Source: an uncultured Clostridia bacterium (lineage in GTDB: Bacteria > Bacillota > Clostridia > TANB77 > CAG-465). Taken from it: 64,000 nt of DNA. The translations under genes were made by a program, and so were the position numbers. Location: the NCBI GenBank assembly GCA_934169925.1, contig CAKPOO010000001.1:124001-188000 (forward strand), read 5' to 3'. The first letter of the stretch is position 1, and each line of letters starts with the position of its first letter. Under the pieces are notes generated by a model. It was not told the DNA's origin and searched no databases. It saw only the letters and a list, made by a program, of their open reading frames with translations. Below, in pieces: positions 24,900 through 33,196 of this stretch.

Positions 24900-25788
24900 G
24901 TATATGTACAATATTTACAGCACTAGGTAGTACTTTTAAATGTAATTTCTTTTTATAAATTACTTCTCCGTCAATACTAACAGGAAAATCTTTAGTAGAT
25001 ACAATAGTAACTTCTTTTGAATTTTGCATATGACATTCTTTTAATGTAGTATGTTTACTTTTATTATATTTTGGAAAGAAGCGAACTTTTTTTAGTATAG
25101 TAGTAGAATCAATAACACAAGTATTTAGTATTCCATCTGTTACCAAAGCTTCTGGGCAAGGTGAAATACCACCACCATAAAATTTTCCATTAGTTACAGC
25201 TACTAAAGTAAAATGTCCTTTTAAAACTCTTGAATTATCATTATCGAATTTTATTTTAAATTTATAATTTTTATTTTTTAGTAGAGTATAAAGAATTGCT
25301 AAATTATATTTCATTTTACCTGTAATAAGTGGAAAATTCCTAAATATATCAACATTTTTTGCAACTAATGCATCAAAACCACAATTTAAAATATTTACAC
25401 AATACATATCATTGTTAACTTTTATAACATCTGTTTTTGTAGAAGGTGTGTTAATAGACTTTTTTATAATTTTTCTCATACTTAGGTATGAAGAAACGCT
25501 TTTTATAAAATCATTACCAGTGCCACATGGAATTACAACAATTTCAGAATCACTACCTATAATACCTGAAATTGCTTCATTTAAAGTACCATCTCCACCT
25601 AAAACATAAAATCTACATTTATGTTCATTAGATAATTTTTTTACTGTTTTAGTAAAATATTTTGGATATTTTGATACAATAATATCTGCTGTAATGTTAT
25701 TTTTATTTAATAATTTTTTTGTTGCGATTGCAAGTTTTAATCCTTTTTTCTTACCAGAAAATGGATTTGCTAATATATAATGTTTCAT
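24892..25788 (-). CDS. Diacylglycerol kinase-like lipid kinase (DagK/YegS family)
   Basis: Lipid kinase of the DAGK catalytic family, which recycles diacylglycerol to phosphatidic acid or phosphorylates related lipids. The nucleotide-binding motif FYVLGGDGTLNEAISGI is at about 58-74, and VIPCGTGNDFIKSV at about 86. ANPFSGKKKG opens the protein, and SIDGEVIYKKKLHLKVLPSAV closes it, as in DgkB. 298 residues, no membrane segment. It is transcribed alone on the minus strand. Lipid specificity cannot be decided by eye. Confidence 0.86.
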   Translation of the reverse strand: MKHYILANPFSGKKKGLKLAIATKKLLNKNNITADIIVSKYPKYFTKTVKKLSNEHKCRFYVLGGDGTLNEAISGIIGSDSEIVVIPCGTGNDFIKSVSSYLSMRKIIKKSINTPSTKTDVIKVNNDMYCVNILNCGFDALVAKNVDIFRNFPLITGKMKYNLAILYTLLKNKNYKFKIKFDNDNSRVLKGHFTLVAVTNGKFYGGGISPCPEALVTDGILNTCVIDSTTILKKVRFFPKYNKSKHTTLKECHMQNSKEVTIVSTKDFPVSIDGEVIYKKKLHLKVLPSAVNIVHIQK

Positions 25789-25898
25789 AAATATTACCTC
25801 TTTTAATTATTTTAGCACATAAAAGATTTTTTTACCATATTTAATTCTAATAAAATATATTGTGAATAAAATATAGTATATAAAAAAGGGGTATTTTT

Positions 25899-26519
25899 AT
25901 GAGAAAAAAATTTATTAGAAATAATTCAAATCCAAGTAATAGAGGTATGTATAACAAATCTGGCAATATTACATCTAGTTTTGCTTTTCCTTACTATCTA
26001 AATTATGGAATGACAGGGCCAAATATTGAATGGTTACAAAAAATGCTTGTTGGTGTTGTTAATGTTTTACCAAGCTTACCTGTGTTAAATATTGATGGTG
26101 TTTTTGGAAGAAAGACAAAAGAGGCTGTAATTGAATTTCAAAAATTACAAGGTTTACCAATAACTGGAAATGTAGATAATATAACTTTTGAAAAATTAAA
26201 TGAGTTATATAAACTTGGTAGAATGAATGAGAAAAATTATATAAGAGAAGAGTTTTATGATATGTCTGCAAATGTGATTAAGCAGGGAGATAATAATAAA
26301 TATGTTGTTGACTTACAAGAATCATTAAATAAAATTAGTTTAAAGTATCCTGTAATTCCAATGGTAAATGTAGATGGAAATTTTGGAGAAAAAACAAAGG
26401 AAGCAGTACTTGCTTTTCAAAAGAATTTTAATTTACAGGCAGATGGTGTAGTAGGTACTGTTACTTGGATGGCAATAGACGATGTCTTAGACGGAAAAAA
26501 GATTCAATTTGACAGTTAA
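25899..26519 (+). CDS. Protein with two peptidoglycan-binding (PG_binding_1) domains
   Basis: Two copies of the PG_binding_1 fold are visible: GMTGPNIEWLQKML...IDGVFGRKTKEAVIEFQKLQGL at about 38-85 and GDNNKYVVDLQESLN...VDGNFGEKTKEAVLAFQKNFNL at about 128-178, each ending with a G-x-V motif. There is no signal peptide, lipobox or catalytic domain, so it may bind cortex or wall material from inside a developing spore, or be released by lysis. Clostridial spore-cortex lytic enzymes often use this domain, but no SleB-like catalytic half is present. Start follows AAAAAGGGG. Confidence 0.8.
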   Translation: MRKKFIRNNSNPSNRGMYNKSGNITSSFAFPYYLNYGMTGPNIEWLQKMLVGVVNVLPSLPVLNIDGVFGRKTKEAVIEFQKLQGLPITGNVDNITFEKLNELYKLGRMNEKNYIREEFYDMSANVIKQGDNNKYVVDLQESLNKISLKYPVIPMVNVDGNFGEKTKEAVLAFQKNFNLQADGVVGTVTWMAIDDVLDGKKIQFDS

Positions 26520-26537
26520 CATAAATTATGGTATAAT
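26509..26537 (+). promoter_or_regulatory. Consensus promoter of the orphan gene at 26589
   Basis: TTGACA at 26509-26514, a 17-base spacer, TATAAT at 26532-26537. The -35 box lies within the last codons of the preceding gene. Confidence 0.88.
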
Positions 26538-26588
26538 CTTTTAGTATTTCAAATTTTATAATTTTATAATTAAAATTAGGAGGAAAAA

Positions 26589-26879
26589 ATGAAAGAAACA
26601 AGAAATGATTGCAACAATATTTTTAAAGAAAGAGAGGATTTGAAATTACTTAAGACTTTGTTTGAGTTTGATATCAAAAAAACAGAAGATACTTATTCAA
26701 GCGTTAAAGAAATTGCAAAAGATGAAAACGTAGATGAAGATATCATAATTTGGAATATCTTTAAGAAGTATCAGTTAAGGCTTATAAATTTCGATGATAT
26801 CAAACATAAAAGACTTGGCAGGATTGTTATTCCAAACTCTACTCAGGTTGCAAGTATGAAAGCTAAATTATTAGCTTAA
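26589..26879 (+). CDS. Hypothetical protein, 96 aa
   Basis: Unrecognised, soluble, charged protein. Residues 35-65 (SSVKEIAKDENVDEDIIIWNIFKKY) could form a helix-turn-helix-like pair of helices, but this is a weak impression. A perfect promoter, TTAGGAGGAAAAA site and strong terminator bracket the gene, so it is a single-gene unit that is probably well expressed. Both glutamines are CAG and several isoleucines are ATC, unlike the neighbouring core genes. This links it to the orphan genes at 288 and 32317 by codon use. No function proposed. Confidence 0.72.
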   Translation: MKETRNDCNNIFKEREDLKLLKTLFEFDIKKTEDTYSSVKEIAKDENVDEDIIIWNIFKKYQLRLINFDDIKHKRLGRIVIPNSTQVASMKAKLLA

Positions 26880-26892
26880 GTATTAAATTTTT

Positions 26893-26924
26893 TGAGGTGG
26901 TAAAAAATACCACCTCATTTTTTA
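26893..26924 (+). terminator. Intrinsic terminator after the gene at 26589
   Basis: TGAGGTGGTA pairs with TACCACCTCA, loop AAAAA, then TTTTTT. Confidence 0.88.
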
Positions 26925-27001
26925 TGAAAAATAATTAAAATTTAACTAGACTAACATAGAAAAAAGTGATATAATTTCTAATGCTTAGGAGATGGTAGAT
27001 A

Positions 27002-27499
27002 ATGTCTTTAAATATTGTTTTGGTAGAACCAGAAATACCACAAAATACAGGAAATATAGCAAGAACTTGTGCTGCAATTGGTGCAACACTTCATTTAGTT
27101 TATCCTCTTGGATTTGATATATCAGAAAAAGCCGTAAGAAGAGCAGGACTTGATTATTGGGATAAAGTAAATATTGTTACATATGAAAATTTAGAAGATT
27201 TTAAGCAAAAACATAAAGATGATAATATGTATTTATTATCTACTAAATCTAAACAGTCATATACTGATGTTAAATATCATGATGGAGATTATTTAGTCTT
27301 TGGTCCTGAAACTAGAGGATTGCCAGAAGATTTTATTCTTGAAAATTTTTCTTATGCAGCAAGAATTCCAATGAGAGAAACTCTAAGATCACTTAATCTA
27401 TCTAATAGTGTTGCAATTGTTGCTTATGAGGCGTTAAGACAAATAGATTTTAAAGGATTAGAAGAAGAAAGCAAGTATTTTGATAATAAAAAAAAGTAA
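27002..27499 (+). CDS. trmL: tRNA (cytidine34-2'-O)-methyltransferase TrmL
   Basis: SPOUT methyltransferase that modifies the wobble ribose of tRNA-Leu. Motifs are IVLVEPEIPQNTGNIARTC at the N terminus, LHLVYPLGF, RRAGLDYWD, LVFGPETRGLPEDF and RIPMRETLRSLNLSNSVAIV, which form the SAM-binding knot. The 165 residues fit TrmL/CspR rather than longer SpoU enzymes. AGGAGAT precedes the ATG. ftsZ follows 17 bases later in the same transcript. Confidence 0.93.
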   Translation: MSLNIVLVEPEIPQNTGNIARTCAAIGATLHLVYPLGFDISEKAVRRAGLDYWDKVNIVTYENLEDFKQKHKDDNMYLLSTKSKQSYTDVKYHDGDYLVFGPETRGLPEDFILENFSYAARIPMRETLRSLNLSNSVAIVAYEALRQIDFKGLEEESKYFDNKKK

Positions 27500-27516
27500 T
27501 ATAAATTGGAGGATAT

Positions 27517-28503
27517 ATGTACACAAATGACAATCAAGATTTAATAAAAATTAAAGTATTAGGTATTGGTGGAGCTGGTAATAATGCAGTAACAAGAATG
27601 CTTGATGATAAGATAAAAAATGTTGAATTTGCAATAGTAAATACTGAAGAACAAATATTAAATAAATTAAATGTAAAAAAGAAAATTCAAATTGGTAAAA
27701 AACTTACACTTGGACTTGGTGCAGGTGCAAATCCTACTATAGGTGAGCAAGCTGCTTTAGAAAGTATTGACGAAATAAAAGAGTACTTAAAAGGTACTGA
27801 TTTGTTATTTTTAACAGCAGGCATGGGTGGTGGAACTGGAACTGGTGCTACTCCTGTAATTGCAAGAATTGCAAAAGAAATGGAAATACTTACAATTGGT
27901 ATTGTAACAAAACCTTTTTCATTTGAAGGAAAATCTAGACTTGCTAAGGCAAAAGATGGAATTGATAGTCTTTATGAAAATGTTGATGCTTTAATAATTA
28001 TACAAAATGATAAATTGATAAAAATTGCTGATAAAACAACGAGCTTAGAAGATGCATTTTATTTTGCAGATACAGTATTAAAACATGGTGTAAAAAGTGT
28101 TATTGATCTTATAACTAGTATTGGTGATATAAATATAGATTTTGCTGATGTAACTGCAATTATGCAAAATAAAGGAATTGCATATATGGGAATTGGTAGA
28201 GGAATTGGTCCTGATAGAATGATATCTGCAACAAAAATGGCTATTTCTAATCCACTTACTGAAGAAAGAATTAATGGTGCAAAAGGCGTTATATTTAATG
28301 TAAAAGGTTCTGAAAATGTAGGTATAATGGAAATTAATGAAGGAATAAAACTTATAAATGACGTTGTTGATGAAGATGCAAATATTATTTTTGGTACAAC
28401 AATAGACAATAATATGGGTGATGATGTGTTTGTAACAGTTATTGCAACTGGTATAGAAGATACAAATAAAGAAACACAAAATGATACTCAATTTAATATA
28501 TAA
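27517..28503 (+). CDS. ftsZ: FtsZ without linker and C-terminal peptide
   Basis: Tubulin-like GTPase of the division ring. The GTPase core is complete: VLGIGGAGNNAVTRM, LGLGAGANPTIGEQAA, the tubulin signature AGMGGGTGTGATPVIA, and the T7 catalytic loop INIDFADVTAIM. The protein ends at residue 328, directly after the core (ending DTQFNI). It lacks the variable linker and the conserved C-terminal peptide (DIPxFLR-like) that binds FtsA, SepF and ZapD. The usual VNTDAQ is VNTEEQ. It is outside a dcw cluster, next to trmL. It may be a second FtsZ paralogue; GGAGG lies 7 bases before ATG. Confidence 0.9.
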   Translation: MYTNDNQDLIKIKVLGIGGAGNNAVTRMLDDKIKNVEFAIVNTEEQILNKLNVKKKIQIGKKLTLGLGAGANPTIGEQAALESIDEIKEYLKGTDLLFLTAGMGGGTGTGATPVIARIAKEMEILTIGIVTKPFSFEGKSRLAKAKDGIDSLYENVDALIIIQNDKLIKIADKTTSLEDAFYFADTVLKHGVKSVIDLITSIGDINIDFADVTAIMQNKGIAYMGIGRGIGPDRMISATKMAISNPLTEERINGAKGVIFNVKGSENVGIMEINEGIKLINDVVDEDANIIFGTTIDNNMGDDVFVTVIATGIEDTNKETQNDTQFNI

Positions 28504-28504
28504 T

Positions 28505-28537
28505 AAAAGTACGTATTTTTTTGATACGTACTTTTTA
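28505..28537. terminator. Bidirectional terminator between ftsZ and the glmU-like gene
   Basis: AAAAGTACGTAT pairs with ATACGTACTTTT around TTTTTTG, with T runs on both strands. Confidence 0.85.
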
Positions 28538-28539
28538 CA

Positions 28540-29556
28540 TTATATGTTTTTATTTTTTATAACTTGGTAAGGTTCTATTTTTGTAAAATCTTTAATAGTA
28601 CTTGAGTCTATAGTACTAGTTTTTACTAAAACATTATTTCCAATAGTTGATGAGATAATATATGAATTAGGACCTATTATACAATTTTCTCCAATTATTG
28701 TATTACCTTGTATATTAGCACCAGGATAAATAATAGTATCTTTTCCTATTTTTGTATCTAAGCTAATATATGTGTTATTTGGATCTATTAGAGTAACACC
28801 ATTATTCATATGATATTTTCTTGTTTTATTTAGCATAGTATTTGTTGCAAGAGATAATTCTTCTCTTGAATTAATACCTTGATATTCAGTTATATCAGCA
28901 ATTGTAAGGACACCAAAATTAAAACCTTTTGCTTTTATATGAGATGGCACGTCAGTTATGTAATATTCATTTTGAGCGTTATTATCATCAAGTTTACCAA
29001 GAGCATCTTTTAATAGATTTCCTATAAAACAGTAAACACCAACATTAATTTCACAAATTTTTTCTTCGTCTTCAGTACAGTCTTTACTTTCAACAATTTT
29101 TTTTAAGTTGCCGTTTTCGTCACGAATAATTCTTCCTAACTTTCCTGGTTTATCAATAATAGCAGATAAAACAGTGCCACCATAAGAACCTTGTTTTGTA
29201 AAAGAAATTAAAGATGTAATTGTTTTAGGTGATATAAGTGGTTGATCTCCGTTTATAACTAAAACGATATCATCATCGTTAATTTTATCTACTGCTTGCA
29301 TAACTGCATGACCAGTTCCAAGTTGTTCTTTTTGTAATATACAAGTTAAATTTTCTTTATCTTTTAAATGATTTTCTACAAGATTTGCTTTGTGTCCAAC
29401 AATTACATATATTTCATCTATATTTGACTCTATACAAGCATCATATACATAATCAATTATTGTCTTATCATAAATTTTATGTAATACTTTTGGTAAATCA
29501 GATTTCATACGAGTTCCTTTTCCACCTGCAAGTATTATAGCTTTTGTTTTTCCCAT
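28540..29556 (-). CDS. glmU: GlmU-type uridylyltransferase with truncated acetyltransferase domain
   Basis: The N-terminal ~230 residues are a complete UDP-GlcNAc pyrophosphorylase domain: AIILAGGKGTRMKSDLPKVLH, LQKEQLGTGHAVMQA, VLVINGDQPLI and EINVGVYCF. A left-handed beta-helix begins at about 250 (hexapeptide repeats such as IGKDTIIYPGANIQGNTIIGENCIIGP) but stops at 338 residues, where normal GlmU has about 455. The region that holds the acetyltransferase catalytic His and CoA-binding residues is therefore absent. A terminator follows immediately, so this is not a split gene. The GlcN-1-P acetylation step must be supplied elsewhere, if it occurs. Confidence 0.85.
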   Translation of the reverse strand: MGKTKAIILAGGKGTRMKSDLPKVLHKIYDKTIIDYVYDACIESNIDEIYVIVGHKANLVENHLKDKENLTCILQKEQLGTGHAVMQAVDKINDDDIVLVINGDQPLISPKTITSLISFTKQGSYGGTVLSAIIDKPGKLGRIIRDENGNLKKIVESKDCTEDEEKICEINVGVYCFIGNLLKDALGKLDDNNAQNEYYITDVPSHIKAKGFNFGVLTIADITEYQGINSREELSLATNTMLNKTRKYHMNNGVTLIDPNNTYISLDTKIGKDTIIYPGANIQGNTIIGENCIIGPNSYIISSTIGNNVLVKTSTIDSSTIKDFTKIEPYQVIKNKNI

Positions 29557-29645
29557 AATAAGATACCTCCTACAAAAAGAATTATATCATATACATTTAC
29601 TAAGTACAAGTATATTAGTTTTGATATATAAATATGAATATTTAA

Positions 29646-29674
29646 TTGAAAAAAGACAAAAAATGTTGTAAAAT
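29646..29674 (+). promoter_or_regulatory. Promoter of mtaB
   Basis: TTGAAA at 29646-29651, a 17-base spacer, TAAAAT at 29669-29674. Confidence 0.65.
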
Positions 29675-29697
29675 GATACATTGTAAGGAGAAAGAAA

Positions 29698-30990
29698 ATG
29701 AAAGTTGCATTTTATACGCTTGGTTGTAAAGTAAATCAATATGAAACTGATTTAATGATCGAAAATTTTAGAAAAAATAATTATGAAATAGTAGACTTTT
29801 TAGAAAAAGCAGATATTTATGTTATAAATTCATGTAGTGTAACTACTGTTGCAACAAGAAAAACAAGACAAATGTTAAGCAGAGCTAAAAAGAAAAATGG
29901 AATAGTTGTTTTATGTGGTTGTTATGCACAAGAAATCGAAAATCAAAAAATAGATAATGTTGATATAGTAGTAGGAAATGAAGAAAAAAACGATGTTGTA
30001 AAAATTGTTGAAGAATATATATCAAAAAATAGCAAAAAAAATATAGTATATAAAGTTGCAAATATATCAAATATTAAAAAATTTTCACAAACAGATTTGC
30101 TAGAAAAAGGAATTAATATTAGAGAAAGTTTAAAGATTGAAGATGGTTGTAACAATTTTTGTAGTTATTGTATAATACCATATTTAAGAGGAAGAGTTCG
30201 TAGTAAAGATATTAGTAAAATTGAAGAAGAAACAAAAAATCTAGTAAAATCAGGTGTAAAAGAAATTGTTGTTGTTGGAATTGAAATTGCATCTTATGGT
30301 AAAGATTTAGAAGATGATATAAATCTTGTCGATGTTATAGAAAAAATAAGCAAAATAGATGGATTAGAAAGAATAAGACTTGGATCTATAGAACCAAGAA
30401 TTTTAACAACAGAAAATATTATAAGATTATCAAAAATTAAAAAGCTTTGTAATCATTTTCATATATCAGTTCAAAGTTTAAATAATGATATATTAAAAGC
30501 TATGAATAGACATTACACAGTAGAGGATTTATTTAATATTACTGATAAACTAAAAGAGTATTTTGAAAATCCAGCTCTTACTTGTGATATTATTGTTGGG
30601 TTTCCAGGAGAAACAGAAGATATGTTTAATGAAACTTTAAAAAATGCAGAAAAAATTGGATTTTATGAAGTACATACTTTTAAATATTCAAAAAGAAAAT
30701 GGACAAGAGCTGCAAATATGGAAAATCAAGTTGATGGTAATGAAAAAAATAGAAGAAGTGGAGAGTTAATTAATCTTGCTAAATCTTTAAAATTAAAGTA
30801 TATGACTTGCTATTTAAATACAAAACAAGAAGTTTTAATTGAAGAATATAAAGATGGATATTTATATGGATATACAAAAAATTATATAAAAGTGAAAATA
30901 AGAGGGGATAAGAAATTATGGGGTTGTCTGTTAATGATAGAATTAAATTCAATAGACGAAGATTTGATATTAGGAGATATTTGCGATTAA
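29698..30990 (+). CDS. mtaB: tRNA (t6A37) methylthiotransferase MtaB
   Basis: Radical-SAM enzyme that adds a methylthio group to t6A at position 37 of tRNAs reading ANN codons. It has the N-terminal UPF0004 domain with three cysteines (TLGCKVNQYETD, INSCSVTTVATRKTRQ, VLCGCYAQ), the radical-SAM motif DGCNNFCSYCIIP, and a C-terminal TRAM-like end (DEDLILGDICD). The 430 residues are normal. TAAGGAGA precedes ATG. Its last 73 bases overlap the longest reading of the CapA-like gene in another frame; the MtaB ending matches the family, so the overlap is real rather than an annotation error. Confidence 0.94.
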   Translation: MKVAFYTLGCKVNQYETDLMIENFRKNNYEIVDFLEKADIYVINSCSVTTVATRKTRQMLSRAKKKNGIVVLCGCYAQEIENQKIDNVDIVVGNEEKNDVVKIVEEYISKNSKKNIVYKVANISNIKKFSQTDLLEKGINIRESLKIEDGCNNFCSYCIIPYLRGRVRSKDISKIEEETKNLVKSGVKEIVVVGIEIASYGKDLEDDINLVDVIEKISKIDGLERIRLGSIEPRILTTENIIRLSKIKKLCNHFHISVQSLNNDILKAMNRHYTVEDLFNITDKLKEYFENPALTCDIIVGFPGETEDMFNETLKNAEKIGFYEVHTFKYSKRKWTRAANMENQVDGNEKNRRSGELINLAKSLKLKYMTCYLNTKQEVLIEEYKDGYLYGYTKNYIKVKIRGDKKLWGCLLMIELNSIDEDLILGDICD

Positions 30991-32177
30991 AGAATATTTT
31001 AATTTTTGGCTGTATCTTTTTAGTTATATTTACAATTGTATCAGTTGTAAGTGCAAAATTATTATTAAAGAAAGTTGAAGAATCAACTGTTGTATATAAA
31101 AAAATAGATAATAAAGAAATTGAAGAATTATTAAAATCTACATCTGATGAAGATACTCAAGTTGATATATATAAAGATGAAGAGGAAGATAAAAATAATT
31201 TAGAAGATGAAGAAGATATAAGTGTTGCAAAATCAAATGAAGAAAATGTTTCTTCTAAAACTGTGCTTTCATTACTTGGTGAGATTGATTTAAGTGGACA
31301 GGTTAGCAATAACTTAAATTTTGATTACGTTCAAGGAATTAAAAAGGTTTATAATAATACATTAGTTTCAGATTTTGCTTATGCAAATTTTGTTGATAAT
31401 ATATCAGAAGATGCAACTATCGATACAAATTCTAAAAATTTAGCTGGTAAAAATGCTACAAACTTTTTAAGAGCATTAAGTTTAAGTGCAGTATCTATTG
31501 CTTCTGATAATATGTTAAATTATGGTATGGATTCATTTAATACTACTGTAGAAAAAATAAAAAGTGAAAATATATATGTTGCTGGTAAAAAAGATGAGCC
31601 TGTTTACTTTAAAAAAGGTGATACTTTGATTGCTATTATATCTACTAATTCAGTTATAAAAGCTGGTGTTGATTATAACGGTGCATCTATTTCAACATAT
31701 TCAAAAGAAAATGTATTGAAAAATATTAAAGAGGCAAAGAAAAATGCAAGTTTTGTGATTGTAGATTTCCATTGGGGGAATGAAAGTGCATACGGAGTTA
31801 CTGATAATATGAGACAAATGGCTATTTTTGCAATAGAAAATGGTGCAGATATGGTAATTGGTACTCATGCTGCAGGTGTATATCCAATAGTTACATATAA
31901 TAATAAGCCAATAATTTATTCACTTGGATCATTTATATCAGATTCCGATTTATATGTAAAAAAAGAAGGCTTTATATTTAATTTAACTATTGATAAAGAT
32001 AAAGTAGAAAAACTTGAGATGTTACCAATATATGTTAATAATAAACAGGAAGTCTTATTATTTAATGACTATAGTAAAGAAATGTCTGATGAATATTTAG
32101 AGCAATTTAATAAGTGGAATATTGACAATAGTTTAAATTCTACAATAGAAAACAATAAAATTGTTATAAATTTTTAA
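30918..32177 (+). CDS. CapA-like (PGA_cap) extracellular protein with altered metal site
   Basis: Membrane-anchored protein of the CapA/PGA_cap metallophosphatase-like family. The helix lies at about residues 27-49, then an acidic linker, then the domain with LLGEIDLSG, DFHWGNESAYG, GTHAAGVYPIV and IIYSLGSFI. Key residues differ from the family: GD becomes GE, the NLE motif becomes NFV, and the NH motif becomes DN, so catalysis is doubtful. The start is uncertain. ATG 30918 has AGAGGGG about 11 bases upstream but overlaps mtaB by 73 bases; in-frame TTG 30981 has AGGAG 5 bases upstream and overlaps by 10. Confidence 0.78.
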   Translation: MGLSVNDRIKFNRRRFDIRRYLRLKNILIFGCIFLVIFTIVSVVSAKLLLKKVEESTVVYKKIDNKEIEELLKSTSDEDTQVDIYKDEEEDKNNLEDEEDISVAKSNEENVSSKTVLSLLGEIDLSGQVSNNLNFDYVQGIKKVYNNTLVSDFAYANFVDNISEDATIDTNSKNLAGKNATNFLRALSLSAVSIASDNMLNYGMDSFNTTVEKIKSENIYVAGKKDEPVYFKKGDTLIAIISTNSVIKAGVDYNGASISTYSKENVLKNIKEAKKNASFVIVDFHWGNESAYGVTDNMRQMAIFAIENGADMVIGTHAAGVYPIVTYNNKPIIYSLGSFISDSDLYVKKEGFIFNLTIDKDKVEKLEMLPIYVNNKQEVLLFNDYSKEMSDEYLEQFNKWNIDNSLNSTIENNKIVINF

Positions 32178-32187
32178 TAAATTTTAC

Positions 32188-32218
32188 TAAAAAAGTAGAC
32201 TTTATAGTCTACTTTTTA
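32188..32218 (+). terminator. Intrinsic terminator after the CapA-like gene
   Basis: AAAAAGTAGACT pairs with AGTCTACTTTTT around TTAT. Confidence 0.82.
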
Positions 32219-32227
32219 ATTTTAGGG

Positions 32228-32256
32228 TTGCACTTTACATAAAAATATGGTATAAT
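32228..32256 (+). promoter_or_regulatory. Promoter of the orphan gene at 32317
   Basis: TTGCAC at 32228-32233, a 17-base spacer, TATAAT at 32251-32256. Confidence 0.7.
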
Positions 32257-32316
32257 GTTATCGAAGTTTTAATTTTTTGTATATATATATAAATAATGTA
32301 TATAGGAGGAAATAAT

Positions 32317-33063
32317 ATGAATAATTATGTAAAAGAAAATTTTGCTTTGAACTTAAAAGAAGATTTTGAAATCGCAGATTTCAAGAAAAGAGTCAAGTCT
32401 TTTAGAACTAAACGGAGTTATATGAATTTGTTAAGCGTCATAATATGCTTAACACAGGATGACTTTGTAAAGGAACTTAATTTAATGCTTGATAACATCA
32501 ATATTTATCTTTATTACTTGATTGGTAAAAAGCCAAGTGCTGCTGTTAATAAGGTAATAGACAAAATTTCAGATGTTATTGACACGTATTCACCCGAACA
32601 GAAGGAGGAACTTTATCTTAAGGCTTTAGAAAAAACTTTAAAAATTGAAGATGGTGGTAAGTATGACGCAGCTGAAATAAAGAGACTAAGAGAAGAATTT
32701 TTAAGCAGGTATGAACTTACAGATCAGACTTACTGTAAATATAAGTTCTTCAAAGGTGTAAATAGGCAGGAAAAGGAGTTACTTATAAATCTTTTTAAGA
32801 TTATTGTTAATCCCTCCAGTGACAGCTTTGATATAGCGTCTGCTATTAAACAAATGGATGAAGATGTAAAAGAAAGCGAGGGAAAAAAAGAGGAAGAAGA
32901 AAAGATTGAAAACGAAGCAATAAAAAATTTTCATGAAAATCTTGATGATATCTTAAATGATGATCTTACACCAGAAGAGGAAGCTGAGGTGAATAAGCAG
33001 CTTGTTGAGTATACGCCTACATTAAAGGAATTTGTAAGTGATATCTTAAAAGAAAAAAAGTGA
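32317..33063 (+). CDS. Hypothetical helical protein, 248 aa
   Basis: Unrecognised soluble protein. The N-terminal ~170 residues are helical with hydrophobic faces (SYMNLLSVIICLTQDDF; LDNINIYLYYLIGKK). The C-terminal ~75 residues are highly acidic and lysine/glutamate-rich (ESEGKKEEEEKIENEA), probably flexible or coiled coil. I choose ATG 32317 with AGGAGGA 8 bases upstream; ATG 32296 lies before that site. It is a single-gene unit with promoter and terminator. Five of six glutamines are CAG, the reverse of core genes here, and AAG and ATC codons are frequent. Function unknown. Confidence 0.72.
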   Translation: MNNYVKENFALNLKEDFEIADFKKRVKSFRTKRSYMNLLSVIICLTQDDFVKELNLMLDNINIYLYYLIGKKPSAAVNKVIDKISDVIDTYSPEQKEELYLKALEKTLKIEDGGKYDAAEIKRLREEFLSRYELTDQTYCKYKFFKGVNRQEKELLINLFKIIVNPSSDSFDIASAIKQMDEDVKESEGKKEEEEKIENEAIKNFHENLDDILNDDLTPEEEAEVNKQLVEYTPTLKEFVSDILKEKK

Positions 33064-33066
33064 TTT

Positions 33067-33107
33067 AAAGTGTGAAATGTAAATTATATACATTTCACAC
33101 TTTTTTA
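33067..33107 (+). terminator. Intrinsic terminator after the gene at 32317
   Basis: AAAGTGTGAAATGTA pairs with TACATTTCACACTTT, followed by TTTTTAG. Confidence 0.86.
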
Positions 33108-33147
33108 GTTAAATTAGTAGTTTAAGTTTATTTTTTTCGCTTTTAAT

Positions 33148-33176
33148 TGATTTTTATACTTTTGGTATGATAAAAT
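33148..33176 (+). promoter_or_regulatory. Promoter of the M23 peptidase gene
   Basis: TTGATT at 33148-33153, a 17-base spacer, TAAAAT at 33171-33176. Confidence 0.55.
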
Positions 33177-33196
33177 AGCGTTGGAGAAAAAATGTT

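Noticed and set aside
28059..28409. Minus-strand frames of 116 and 137 codons inside ftsZ
   Set aside because: They are shadows of a strongly biased coding gene on the other strand and have no ribosome binding sites or recognisable motifs.
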